64,000 nt of DNA, from the NCBI GenBank assembly GCA_001800285.1, contig MGVC01000001.1, forward strand, positions 39,531 to 103,530, written 5' to 3'. Of this stretch, positions 50,579 to 60,654 are shown in pieces. Below the pieces are notes generated by a model, which was not told the origin of the DNA, ran no database searches, and worked only from the letters and a program-made list of their open reading frames with translations. This DNA comes from Elusimicrobia bacterium RIFOXYA2_FULL_39_19. GTDB taxonomy: Bacteria > Elusimicrobiota > Endomicrobiia > CG1-02-37-114 > XYA2-FULL-39-19. The stretch's first letter is position 1; each line of letters begins with the position of its first letter. The translations under genes were made by a program, and so were the position numbers.

Positions 50579-53500
50579 GTTTATTAAGCATTGAAATATC
50601 AGGGAATCTTTTATCTGAATCGATATTAGAAACTCTTAGCCAAGAAGATACTAAACATAACTATGCTAAACCTGAAACATTTAAATGGGCGGGATATAAT
50701 GTTATTGACAGCTTGCTTATTCATAAAACAAGAATGGCTGAAGCATATGAAAATATTAAATCAAAGTGGGATCTGCTATCCTCTGAATTTGACAGTATGG
50801 ATATATCAGACCTAAGAGATAAATGGATCAAATATCTTTTCAGGGAATTAGGTTATGAACTTCAGTTTCAAAAATCAGATATTATTGCAGATAGCGGGAA
50901 TAAGTTTTATTTATCACATCGTGGATGGAATTCTTCAGATGCACCTATAGTGCATACCACATTATCTTCTCAGAATTTAGATCAAAAACCTAACGACGGA
51001 AGGCATAAGTATTCGCCACACGATACAGTCCAAAGATATTTAAACCAATCAAAGGATTTATGGGCACTAGTAACTAATGGGAAGGAATTAAGAATTTTAA
51101 GGGATTTTCATCATGAGACTAGAAAAGCTTATATTAAGTTTGACTTAGAAGCAATGCTTGATGGAAGGAGATTTGATGATTTCAGGGTGCTTTGGCGGTT
51201 AATTCATCCAAGTAGATTTATAATTCAAGAAAACCAAAAATGCATATTAGAAGCCTTTTTTGATGAAAGTAAGTCAGCAGGTATAGCTATAGGAGAAGAT
51301 TTAAGGTTCAATGTTAGATTGGCCATAGAGTCTTTAGCAAATGGCTTTCTTGTAAGTTCTCCTGGACTAATTGATAAGTTGTTAGATAACGAAGAAAATA
51401 CTTCTGAATTCCATCACCAAATATTGAGAGTAATTTATAGGATTCTTTTCTTGTTATATTCAGAACAAAGAGGGTTAATGCCCGTTAAAAGTAGTTTATA
51501 TGCTCAAGAATACAGCATATCTTCTTTACGGGCCAATATTGAAGAAAAGAGGCCATTTGATGACCAACAAGTTGATTTTTGGGAAGGATTGAAGGTAACA
51601 TTCTATATGGTTTACAAAGGTGCTCCTGATATTGGGATACCGGCTTTTAATGGACAATTGTTTGATATAGGTTCTATCAATATTTTAGATTCATCTTATT
51701 GCCGAAATGATTATTTAATGAAAACAATTCAATATATGACATTTTTTGAAAAAGCAGGGTTTCTGAACAAAATAAGTTATATTGAATTAGGGGTAGATGA
51801 AATAGGCTCTATTTACGAGAGTTTATTAGCATTTATCCCAAGAATATCTTCAAAAGAAGAACAATTTGAAGATCCTGATTTTAAAGGCAAAGACAAAATA
51901 AGAAAAATACCACAAAAAGTATTCTTTCTTGATCCAAGAGGAACTAACAGAAAAACTTCAGGTAGTTATTATACAAATCCAGGATTAGTTAACGCACTTA
52001 TCGAGTCAGCCCTTATTCCTGTACTAGAAGACAAACTCAAAGAATCCGGAAGTAATAACCAGGCCCAAGAAAAAGCTATATTGTCCCTAAAAGTATGTGA
52101 TCCAGCTTGTGGTAGTGCTGCATTTCTAATTGCTGCTACAGAATACCTTGGTAAAAGATTGGCAAAAATACGAGCACAGGACGATTATCCTTCTGATGAA
52201 CAAGTTAGGCATGCCCGCAGGGATGTTTTGCGGCACTGTATCTATGGTGTCGATATTAATCCTATGGCTGTAGAACTAGCTAAGGTGTCTTTATGGCTTA
52301 CGGCTGCCACAAGCGACCAACCGTTAAATTTTTTAGATCATAGAATTAAATGTGGAAATAGCTTGATAGGGGCAACTCCTGAATTAATTCAAAAAGGAAT
52401 CCAAGCAGAAGCTTACAGTGTTGTAGAAGGTGACGATAAAACATTAGCTAAGAAAAGAGAAAAGACTGCTAGAAATTATTATGAAAACAAGTCGCAAGGT
52501 AATTTGTTAGAGATACATCAGATCATAAAAAGTATTGATAAGTATACGGTTGCCGATCTATCGGAAAAATATGAAGAGAATTCATCTGGAGATATTGAAG
52601 TATTAAGAAAGAGTTACGAGAATACAAGGAAAGAAAAAGAATTTATGAATAATAAACTTATAGCTGATTATTGGACCTCCGCATTTTTTTGGCAACACAA
52701 TAATCAGAGCGAAGAGTATCCAAATATGGAAGTTTTGAAATTGTTAATTAGCGACAAAAATGCATTATTGCAGGAAAATATTAAAAAAAGTATAGAACAA
52801 ATTGCAAAGAAGTATAACTTTTTTCATTGGTATTTAGAGTTTCCCGAAGTGTTTACTAATAGTGGTTTCGACTGTGTCTTAGGAAATCCACCATGGGAGC
52901 GAATAAAACTACAAGAAAAAGAATTTTTTGCTTTTTATTCAGAAGATGTTGCGAATGCTGAATCTGCTTCTTTAAGAAAGAAGTTAATATCGAAATTAAA
53001 GAGTGAGAATCCAATTATATTTGAAAAGTACAAAGCAGCATTAAAAATGTCTGGGTCAATAATGAAATTTATAGGAACATCAAGTAGATATGAATTAACA
53101 GCAGTTGGTGATATCAACATGTATCCATTATTTTCGGAATTAGCTTTAAGTATAATGAATAAAAATGGTTTTACTGGTATAATAAGTCCTACCGGTTTAG
53201 TAACTGAAGACGCAACGAAAGACTTTTTTAATTATATTGTAAATAAAAATTATTTAGTTGCGTTTATTGATTTTATTAATTCAAGGGGTATTTTTCCAGA
53301 AGTCGATAGAAACCTAAGGTTTTCTTTATATACATTCTCAAAATTCAATTCATCAGATAAAGGTTTCAGTTGTAAAACAGGGCTAACAGATATAGCTGAC
53401 ATAGATAAAATAAGCAATATAACTATAGCAAAGGATGATTTAAAACTATTAAGTCCAAATACTGGAACTTGTCCACTTTTTAAGTCAGATACAGATGTTA

Positions 53501-54423
53501 AAATAATGAAATATATTTATTCTAATTGTTCAGTTTTAGTGAATGAAAATGATAATAGTAAAAACAAATGGGGTGCTATCTTTTTAAGAATGTTTGATAT
53601 GACTTTAGATGCTGATTTATTTAGTAATATTAAAGAAAAAGAATTATTAAGATTGTATGAAGCAAAAATGATTGATTTTTATGATCATCGTTTTGCTTCT
53701 ACAGTAACACCAACGTCTGGACAAAGATTAAGAGGAAAAAGTAAAAAAACGGAATTAAATGAATACAGAGATATTAATTATTTAGTAAACTCTAGGTATT
53801 ATGTTTCAGAAAAAGAAGTATCACAAAGAAGAAAAATAAAAATATTTAAGTGGGGTATAGGAATAAGAGCTATGGCCGGGGCTGTAGCAAATGTAAGGAC
53901 ATTATGTGGGTCTGTGTTGCCTTATTCTGGCGTTGGTAATTCTGCATTTTTAATCGAATTAAAAGAAGATATAAAACCTACTCTTTACGCCTGTTTACTC
54001 GCAAATATGAATACGTTTATATGTGACTATATTTTACGTATGAAAATAAGTGGCACTAATTTAAATCAATTTGTATTAAAGCAATTACCAATAATAGCTC
54101 CTAACGAATATAATGATAAAACAAGAGACTTGATTGTTTCAAAAGTTATTGAATTATCATTTACTGCGATTGATTTAAAAGACTTTGCTAAAGATTGTGG
54201 GTATTCCGGGTCACCTTTTGTTTGGGATGAAGAGAGACGTATGAGTTTACGTTGCGAACTGGACGCTATTTATTTTCATTTATATAAAATCAACAGTAGA
54301 GAGTTAGAATGTGTACTAGATACTTTCCCTATTGTGAAGAAAAGAGATATAGAAAAATATGGTGAATATAAAACAAAAAGATTAATATTAGAAAAATATG
54401 ATGAATATAAAGGAATAGTATAA
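50575..54423 (+). CDS. Eco57I/PglX-type N6-adenine DNA methyltransferase
   Basis: 1282 residues. A large N-terminal region (1-440) contains segments such as KYSPHDTVQRYLNQSKDLWA and RILFLLYSEQRGLMPV, then the entry motif TSGSYYTNPGLVNALIE, SAM-binding motif I DPACGSAAFLIAATEYLG (Asp509), YGVDINPMAVELAKVSLWL, and catalytic motif IV GNPPWERIK (771-774). The C-terminal part is a target-recognition region (DFYDHRFAST, FVLKQLPIIAP). The layout resembles DrmMI and other defence methylases that mark host DNA. A partner restriction enzyme is not obvious; the neighbours are helicases. Confidence 0.9.
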   Translation: MSLLSIEISGNLLSESILETLSQEDTKHNYAKPETFKWAGYNVIDSLLIHKTRMAEAYENIKSKWDLLSSEFDSMDISDLRDKWIKYLFRELGYELQFQKSDIIADSGNKFYLSHRGWNSSDAPIVHTTLSSQNLDQKPNDGRHKYSPHDTVQRYLNQSKDLWALVTNGKELRILRDFHHETRKAYIKFDLEAMLDGRRFDDFRVLWRLIHPSRFIIQENQKCILEAFFDESKSAGIAIGEDLRFNVRLAIESLANGFLVSSPGLIDKLLDNEENTSEFHHQILRVIYRILFLLYSEQRGLMPVKSSLYAQEYSISSLRANIEEKRPFDDQQVDFWEGLKVTFYMVYKGAPDIGIPAFNGQLFDIGSINILDSSYCRNDYLMKTIQYMTFFEKAGFLNKISYIELGVDEIGSIYESLLAFIPRISSKEEQFEDPDFKGKDKIRKIPQKVFFLDPRGTNRKTSGSYYTNPGLVNALIESALIPVLEDKLKESGSNNQAQEKAILSLKVCDPACGSAAFLIAATEYLGKRLAKIRAQDDYPSDEQVRHARRDVLRHCIYGVDINPMAVELAKVSLWLTAATSDQPLNFLDHRIKCGNSLIGATPELIQKGIQAEAYSVVEGDDKTLAKKREKTARNYYENKSQGNLLEIHQIIKSIDKYTVADLSEKYEENSSGDIEVLRKSYENTRKEKEFMNNKLIADYWTSAFFWQHNNQSEEYPNMEVLKLLISDKNALLQENIKKSIEQIAKKYNFFHWYLEFPEVFTNSGFDCVLGNPPWERIKLQEKEFFAFYSEDVANAESASLRKKLISKLKSENPIIFEKYKAALKMSGSIMKFIGTSSRYELTAVGDINMYPLFSELALSIMNKNGFTGIISPTGLVTEDATKDFFNYIVNKNYLVAFIDFINSRGIFPEVDRNLRFSLYTFSKFNSSDKGFSCKTGLTDIADIDKISNITIAKDDLKLLSPNTGTCPLFKSDTDVKIMKYIYSNCSVLVNENDNSKNKWGAIFLRMFDMTLDADLFSNIKEKELLRLYEAKMIDFYDHRFASTVTPTSGQRLRGKSKKTELNEYRDINYLVNSRYYVSEKEVSQRRKIKIFKWGIGIRAMAGAVANVRTLCGSVLPYSGVGNSAFLIELKEDIKPTLYACLLANMNTFICDYILRMKISGTNLNQFVLKQLPIIAPNEYNDKTRDLIVSKVIELSFTAIDLKDFAKDCGYSGSPFVWDEERRMSLRCELDAIYFHLYKINSRELECVLDTFPIVKKRDIEKYGEYKTKRLILEKYDEYKGIV

Positions 54424-54439
54424 TTTTATAGGAGATATT

Positions 54440-57400
54440 ATGGAAAAATGTTTTAACCCTTTTATAGCTTACGAGAAATGTAAGGAATCATATAAATCAT
54501 TTATAGATTCTTATCACCGCTTTACTAATCCTGAAATTGAAAAATGGGTCAGAGAAAATACTGAATCAGGCAATCTTCTTTGGCGTGAACCCTTCCTGCA
54601 ATCATCAAGGCATTTTCTAAAAGGTGAAGCTTTGGAAATATTAGTAAAAGAAGGGATTGTGCACGATAGTTGTTTGAAGATATTTAGGTCAAATATCGCT
54701 GCAGAAGACTCAAAACCCGTTGTATTATATAAGCATCAGAGTGAAGCTATTAGAAATGTATCCAAGAACAATCTGAATACCATAGTCGCTACTGGAACAG
54801 GATCAGGAAAGAGCTTTTGTTTTGGTATTCCAGTTATTTCAGAATGTTTAAAAATGAAGGACCAGGGTATAAAGGGTGTAAAAGCTGTATTTGTTTATCC
54901 TATGAATGCACTTGCCAACAGCCAATATGAAGATTTTGCAGCAAGATTGAAAGGTACTGGATTAACCATAGCTCTTTATACCGGAGATACAACCTATACT
55001 CAGAAAGAGGCATTAATAGAATTTGAAAGGTTAACTGGAAGAAAAGAGCCTTATGATTCAGAATTAATTTCAAGGGAAATGATAAAGGAAAAGAAGCCGG
55101 ATATACTTTTAACAAACTATCAAATGTTAGAGTTAATTTTAACAAGATTTGAAGATAAAGAATTGTTCCCATTATCCCAGCGGGGTGTTTTTAAATACTT
55201 AATTTTAGATGAAATTCATACTTATTCTGGTAGAAGAGGTGCTGATGTTGCTTGTTTAATACGAAGGCTAAAATGGCACACGGGTACTATTGATAAACTT
55301 AGATGCATAGGTACTAGTGCCACGATACAAAGTGGAGAAGGTGAGGATGCCAAAGATGTAATGGCAAAATATGCGTCAAAGTTATTCGGTGAAGAATTCA
55401 AGAAAGAAAGTGTTATTGGAGAATCCTACGAAGATATTCAAAAAAGAAGTTTGAAAGGGATCAAAGAAAAGATAGAAGTTACTGTTGAAGATATCGCTCT
55501 TTTTGATGGAAGTTTTGAAAAACTTTACGCACTTGCAAAAAAAATCAATAAAGAAGATATATCAGCAACTGACGAAGAGAATCTTGGAAAAGCACTGAGT
55601 AACAATCCAATCTTGTTTTATTTAGAAAGTAATTTGGTAGGAATTCATTCTTTAAAAGAACTAGTAGAAGACTATGCCAAAACGTTCAATAAATTAAATA
55701 CTCAGGCACATTGGGAGTTAATAGCTGGTTTATTAGTAGGGTCTCATATAACAGAAAACGGAAAGAAAAGATTTACTGTGAAGTTACATTCCTTCTTTTC
55801 TCAAGGGAGGGGAATTGTTGGTACCATAGAAAAAACGAATATAACATTAAGCGATAAGGGTGATATTAAACTGAAGAGTAAAAACACAGGTTCAGAAATA
55901 ACAGCTTTTCAAGTAGTGTTTTGTCAAGCTTGTGGCCAGGAATTCTATTATGGCTTAAAGAAAGGTAATAAGTTGTTCCCTTTTGACATGAATTCGTTTG
56001 AAGACCCGGATGTCGGGGAATCTGGTTATTTGTTTGTCGGTGAGTGGAACAGGGATGATGTACCGCTACCCGAAAGCTGGTTTACCGAAGGTATGAAAAT
56101 TAAAGAAAACAGGCAAGAATCAATACCTAAAACTATGTTTTTTGATAATCAAAACGATCAATTTACGGATGACAAAAATGCTTTACCTGTTGTTTTTATT
56201 CCTGAGCCATTACTTTTCTGTCCTGGCTGCGGAATTGATTATGACATGAGACAGGCACAAACTGAATTTGGCAAGATACGGATATACGGCAGGGTTGGCA
56301 GAGCAACTGCTACAGACATTTTGGTTTCAAAGAAAATTGAATCATTAAGCGATGGTCAAAAGAAAGTCATTGCTTTTACCGATAACAGGCAAGATGCAGC
56401 GTTTCAGGCAGGACATTTGAACGATAGGAGTTCTCGAATTCTTTTCAGAAAACTTTTAACTACTGCATTGAAAGAACAGGGTGCATTTTTTGAAGATTAT
56501 GGAAACGGTAAGGTGAAACTTGATCAATATCAGGATATAGAATCAGTAGCACATAAAATATATGAAATAATCAACAAAGAAAAGTTAAATATTCAATTAA
56601 AGAAAACCGTGGCTCCGAGTGTGGATATAAATGAAACAGATGACAGTCAAGATTCACACATTGAAGACAAATTCATTAAGCATATAGAGTATTGTGTTTT
56701 GTTGGAACTTAATAGAAATACGAATTTTACGCAACAAAAAATGGAGGATATTGGATTATTGAAGGTATTATATGATGGTCTAGGCCCTTTGTCTTCAGAT
56801 GCAAAAAAAGACGTTATCTGGAAGGATATAGCCGAGATATATGACCTAAAAGAAGACCTCAGATATGATTTGTTCTGGGGCATTCTTACCATTATGAGAA
56901 GAGAATTAGCACTTACTCATGATTTACTTCAAGACACACGGGAAATTAGGAAAATAAACAACATAATAAACAAGGATGCATTATTTAGTGAAACAATAAT
57001 TGATATGCGGCGTTCATTTTCGGAAAGTTCAAATAAAAACGATAGATTTAAATATAAATTTGGAGCAAGATCTGTTTTTTCATTTTTACATCCGCTTTCT
57101 ACGATATTTAAATTTACTTCTAAGTTATTAGGAACAGATAAGTCAAGGACCAAGGATATACTATCTAAGATATTTATCAAAATGACTGAGCTTAAAATGC
57201 TTAAGACAAAAGATGAAAAGCAATTTGGCAAGGTGTATTTGTTGGATGCAAATAGAATTAGATTATCTTTATCTAACAGGACAAAACATAAATTTTCAGA
57301 AAAATCAAACGCAGTTTATGATTTTAAAGTATATCAATACTCAAATACAGGCACAAAGCTTGTTGAAAAAGATTTTGGGCAGCACTATTACTATGTGCAG

Positions 57401-59722
57401 TATACTAGTCAAATAAGTAACTCCGATGTCATTAAATCCTGTGATCATACAGGTCAATTGGACGGGAAGAGAAGAAAAGAAATAGAACACAATTTTAGGG
57501 ACGAAAAACTGCCAAATGTTCTTGTTTGTACGCCTACAATGGAATTGGGTATAGACATAGGTGTTCTATCTGCAGTTTTCTTACGGAATGTACCGCCCAG
57601 CCCAAGTAATTATGCTCAAAGAGTTGGTAGGGCTGGCAGAAAAGGTCAATCTTCTTTAATTACTACTTTTTGTGGAACGGGGTCCAGTAGAGGGCCTCAT
57701 GATCAATATTTCTTTAACTCACCTCATCTTATTATAGCAGGAAAGGTATCAGCTCCAAGATTTCTTACTGATAATGAAAAACTAATAACAACACATATCA
57801 GATCAATAATACTAGAAACAATAAATTGGAAACTTCCATCTAAAATTGAAGAAATTATTGAAGTTGCTAGTTCTGGTTATAAGATTTATGATGCATTCAA
57901 GACAGAATTAGAAAAAATAAGCAGAGACAATCATTCAGTTCTTACCGAGAATATCAAAGAAGTATTTACTATCGAAATGAACAAATATAAGTGGTTTAAT
58001 GATGTTTTTGTTGAAAAGGTATTAAACAGCTTTCCTGAAGAATTTGACAGGGCTCTGGATTACTGGAGAAGGGATTATGACAGAATAAGCAAAGCATATG
58101 ATGTGGAACAGAAAAGATTAAAAGAAAAAACCGATTATTATATTGGTTATGATCTTGTTGCCATGAGTAAACAGATGCAGGCAATGAGAGAAGGAGGAGG
58201 TGGATACTATACATATAGGTATTTTGGGGATGTTGGATTTTTACCAGGATATGCTTTTCCTGCGGAAGCCGTTTCAGTGAATTACTTTACTCAAACACAA
58301 GAGAAGAAGATGTCCCGTGGTAGGGTTTTGGCTTTAAGAGAATATGCTCCTTTTAATACTATTTATGTAGATGGTAGCATTTATAAAATTACCGGAGCCA
58401 ATTCTTTTGAAAAAGACATGATAAAGAAAATCAAGATATGTGAAAAATGTGAAAATATAATTCTTGATAATGAAATTACTCAAAGTGCTTGCGGTCGTTG
58501 TGGGGCAACACTACCAAATTCAAGAAAAGTAATAAATATGCCGGATATGGTTGCTGAAGAAAAGGATAGAATTGGTTCAGATGAGGAAGAAAGACTGAGA
58601 TCCGGGTTCATGATTAACGCGTATTATAAAGAGAACAAGTCAAATGTTTTGACTCAGAAAATACAACTGGATAACAAAGAAGTGCTCAAAATTGCTTATG
58701 AACACAATGGGAAGATTATTGGAGTAAATAGAGGACTGAAATACGATATTAGCGAAGGTAAAGAAGGATTCTCTTATTGTGCTAAGTGTAAAACCTGGCT
58801 GAAAAAGGATGAGAAGACTATAAATAAACACTTTGGAATAGGTGAAGAGCAACGCACATGCTATAGGCATGGGACCCAAGCTGATTTCCAGGATGGCGTA
58901 TGCTTAATCTCTGAAGACATGCACGATGTGCTGACCATAAACTATAATATAGATAATAGTAAAATCTCTGAAGATGTATTTGCGACATCTTTAATGTATA
59001 CAATCAACCGCGGTTTACAGATTGCACTAGATCTGGATGAAAGCGAGATTGGTTGTTTTTTAAGACCGGCCGTTGGAGGAAATAGTAAATACGAAATAGT
59101 TCTTTATGAAACAAATTCCGGTGGAGCCGGAATACTAGTAGCATTATTTGAGAAGCCTGTTTTTCTTAGGTTACTAGATAAGGCATGTGAGCTTTTACAT
59201 ATAAAAGATGGTAAGGGGTGTAAAAAAGCATGCTATGATTGCTTGTGTTCTTTCTATAACCAAAGAGATCACTTTAGGTTGGATAGAAATACTGTTGTAC
59301 CTTTGCTTCAAGAACTATGGACAAATAAGGACAAAATAGTATTAGTTGCTGAAAGCGGAATAAATAGTAAGGATAAACTAGATGCTTTAAAAGATAAAAG
59401 TGACACTGGTTTGGAAAAAAGCGTACTAGATGCTATATATAAGGCAGGGATTAGATTACCTGATGTTGCCCAAAAAGTTATAAGCGATAATTCCGGTGTA
59501 CCAAAAGTAAAACCTGATTTTTATTATGATGTCTTGGCTTCAGGGAAAGGCATGTGCGTTTTTGTTGATGGTCCAGATCATGAAAAGGATTATGTTGAAA
59601 AAGGTGATGAAGAAAAAAGACAATGGCTTAAAGCTAATGGATATAGATGTATAGTTTTTAACTACAAAAATAAACCAAATTATGAAGAAGAAATCAAAGA
59701 ATTGAAGGCGATGTTGATTTAA
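54440..59722 (+). CDS. DEAD/DEAH helicase with DUF1998 and C-terminal nuclease-like domain
   Basis: 1760 residues. Helicase core: TIVATGTGSGKSFCFGIPVI (Walker A, 119-125), YPMNALANSQYEDFA, LILDEIHTYSGRRGADVA (DEIH 257-260), GTSATIQ, VCTPTMELGIDIGVLSAVFL, and YAQRVGRAGRKGQ (motif VI, about 1059). Interspersed zinc-like cysteine sets are FCQACGQEF, FCPGCGIDY and CEKCENII...CGRCG. DUF1998 comes late, with ETNSGGAGILVALFE and the CKKACYDCLC cluster (about 1593-1602), as in MrfA/DrmB. The last 110 residues (GLEKSVLDAIYKAGIRLPDV, KVKPDFYYDV, MCVFVDGPDH, YRCIVFNY) resemble a Vsr/PD-(D/E)XK nuclease. It looks like DrmA and DrmB fused. GGAG precedes the start. Confidence 0.88.
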   Translation: MEKCFNPFIAYEKCKESYKSFIDSYHRFTNPEIEKWVRENTESGNLLWREPFLQSSRHFLKGEALEILVKEGIVHDSCLKIFRSNIAAEDSKPVVLYKHQSEAIRNVSKNNLNTIVATGTGSGKSFCFGIPVISECLKMKDQGIKGVKAVFVYPMNALANSQYEDFAARLKGTGLTIALYTGDTTYTQKEALIEFERLTGRKEPYDSELISREMIKEKKPDILLTNYQMLELILTRFEDKELFPLSQRGVFKYLILDEIHTYSGRRGADVACLIRRLKWHTGTIDKLRCIGTSATIQSGEGEDAKDVMAKYASKLFGEEFKKESVIGESYEDIQKRSLKGIKEKIEVTVEDIALFDGSFEKLYALAKKINKEDISATDEENLGKALSNNPILFYLESNLVGIHSLKELVEDYAKTFNKLNTQAHWELIAGLLVGSHITENGKKRFTVKLHSFFSQGRGIVGTIEKTNITLSDKGDIKLKSKNTGSEITAFQVVFCQACGQEFYYGLKKGNKLFPFDMNSFEDPDVGESGYLFVGEWNRDDVPLPESWFTEGMKIKENRQESIPKTMFFDNQNDQFTDDKNALPVVFIPEPLLFCPGCGIDYDMRQAQTEFGKIRIYGRVGRATATDILVSKKIESLSDGQKKVIAFTDNRQDAAFQAGHLNDRSSRILFRKLLTTALKEQGAFFEDYGNGKVKLDQYQDIESVAHKIYEIINKEKLNIQLKKTVAPSVDINETDDSQDSHIEDKFIKHIEYCVLLELNRNTNFTQQKMEDIGLLKVLYDGLGPLSSDAKKDVIWKDIAEIYDLKEDLRYDLFWGILTIMRRELALTHDLLQDTREIRKINNIINKDALFSETIIDMRRSFSESSNKNDRFKYKFGARSVFSFLHPLSTIFKFTSKLLGTDKSRTKDILSKIFIKMTELKMLKTKDEKQFGKVYLLDANRIRLSLSNRTKHKFSEKSNAVYDFKVYQYSNTGTKLVEKDFGQHYYYVQYTSQISNSDVIKSCDHTGQLDGKRRKEIEHNFRDEKLPNVLVCTPTMELGIDIGVLSAVFLRNVPPSPSNYAQRVGRAGRKGQSSLITTFCGTGSSRGPHDQYFFNSPHLIIAGKVSAPRFLTDNEKLITTHIRSIILETINWKLPSKIEEIIEVASSGYKIYDAFKTELEKISRDNHSVLTENIKEVFTIEMNKYKWFNDVFVEKVLNSFPEEFDRALDYWRRDYDRISKAYDVEQKRLKEKTDYYIGYDLVAMSKQMQAMREGGGGYYTYRYFGDVGFLPGYAFPAEAVSVNYFTQTQEKKMSRGRVLALREYAPFNTIYVDGSIYKITGANSFEKDMIKKIKICEKCENIILDNEITQSACGRCGATLPNSRKVINMPDMVAEEKDRIGSDEEERLRSGFMINAYYKENKSNVLTQKIQLDNKEVLKIAYEHNGKIIGVNRGLKYDISEGKEGFSYCAKCKTWLKKDEKTINKHFGIGEEQRTCYRHGTQADFQDGVCLISEDMHDVLTINYNIDNSKISEDVFATSLMYTINRGLQIALDLDESEIGCFLRPAVGGNSKYEIVLYETNSGGAGILVALFEKPVFLRLLDKACELLHIKDGKGCKKACYDCLCSFYNQRDHFRLDRNTVVPLLQELWTNKDKIVLVAESGINSKDKLDALKDKSDTGLEKSVLDAIYKAGIRLPDVAQKVISDNSGVPKVKPDFYYDVLASGKGMCVFVDGPDHEKDYVEKGDEEKRQWLKANGYRCIVFNYKNKPNYEEEIKELKAMLI

Positions 59723-60034
59723 AATAAATAAAAGGAATAGAATCCCAACAATTCTCATTTACCCTCTTACCCCACACTCCTACCGAAGACTGTAAACCTC
59801 AAACTTTCGCAAACCCTCATTCCTGGTGCGTCCAGCCTGGTACCAATCTCTTATATTCCCAGCCCTAAACACATCTTTTGACCCAAATTCCCACGTTTCA
59901 AAAAGTGCATTTTATGCTCGTTAGTATAGGTTTGTACGCTTAGTATGCAAGTGCAAATACTTGAAATATTTTGACTTTTGTACATAATATATATAGAGAG
60001 GGTCAATTGCCCTTTTTCTCAAGGAGCGTAAATT
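59723..60034. other. 312-base intergenic region with promoter and repeated TTAGTAT boxes
   Basis: The left 160 bases are pyrimidine-rich on this strand with no gene. Two direct TTAGTAT words (59921-59927 and 59940-59946), 19 bases apart, lie ahead of a candidate promoter TTGAAA (59961-59966), 16-base spacer, CATAAT (59983-59988). The repeats are plausible operators for the ribbon-helix-helix protein encoded next. Confidence 0.45.
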
Positions 60035-60610
60035 ATGGGCAATATTATGGCAGATAGATGTTCAATCAAGTTCTGGTTGCCGCGGGATCTTTATGGCAGC
60101 GTATTATCGCTTGCTTACCGCAAGAGAACAAGTATGTCCAAGGTGCTCAGGACTCTCTGCAAGGCGGTCCAGGATGTAAACAGGGAATGTTACATACAAG
60201 AAGAATTGGAGAAGCAAATTAACCCGCCCCGCGAACTTTCAAAAGAGGAGTGGGAAAAATGGCGGAAGGACTTCAAAAAATCCAGACCTGGACTGGATAA
60301 TCTATTCCAGCAGGCAAAAGAAAACCTAAAGCAGGAGTTAAAACCACAACAGGAGGAAAAGAAAATGGAAGGAATGAAAGCAGTGAAGTTCTTTTTAGCA
60401 AATGATGTGTTTGAATTTATCAAGATGGCGGCATTGTTACAGAAAAAGAGTATGTCCGAATTGTTCCGGGAATATGCCAGGTCTGTTGCAGAGGATACCA
60501 AGAAGCTAGCAAGGGAGAGGTTTAAGGATATGGGCCAAAATTTGACTAAGGCACCAGAAAAACCCGTAGATACCGTGAAAGCGGCTTCAAGTCTGGATGA
60601 CTGGGGATAA
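60035..60610 (+). CDS. Tandem ribbon-helix-helix-like protein
   Basis: 191 residues with two similar units: SIKFWLPRDLYGSVLSLAYR with TSMSKVLRTLCKAV (about 9-48), and AVKFFLANDVFEFIKMAALL with KSMSELFREYARSV (about 115-155). Each has the strand-helix-helix pattern of MetJ/Arc repressors. A charged linker joins them. This is likely a DNA-binding repressor with internal duplication replacing a dimer. An AAGGAG site precedes the ATG; a shorter start at Met5 is possible. Confidence 0.6.
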   Translation: MGNIMADRCSIKFWLPRDLYGSVLSLAYRKRTSMSKVLRTLCKAVQDVNRECYIQEELEKQINPPRELSKEEWEKWRKDFKKSRPGLDNLFQQAKENLKQELKPQQEEKKMEGMKAVKFFLANDVFEFIKMAALLQKKSMSELFREYARSVAEDTKKLARERFKDMGQNLTKAPEKPVDTVKAASSLDDWG

Positions 60611-60654
60611 ACCCATTTTGGGTTATTTGAGACCTAAAAAGGGGCGTTTAACGC

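Noticed and set aside
45967..59722. Calling the operon standard DISARM or BREX
   Set aside because: No PLD nuclease (DrmC), no separate drmA/drmB, and no BrxA/BrxB/PglZ genes; only a DISARM-like label is supported.
60610..60624. Small AACCCA/TGGGTT hairpin between convergent genes as terminator
   Set aside because: Six-base stem with a short loop and no U-tract; too weak to call.
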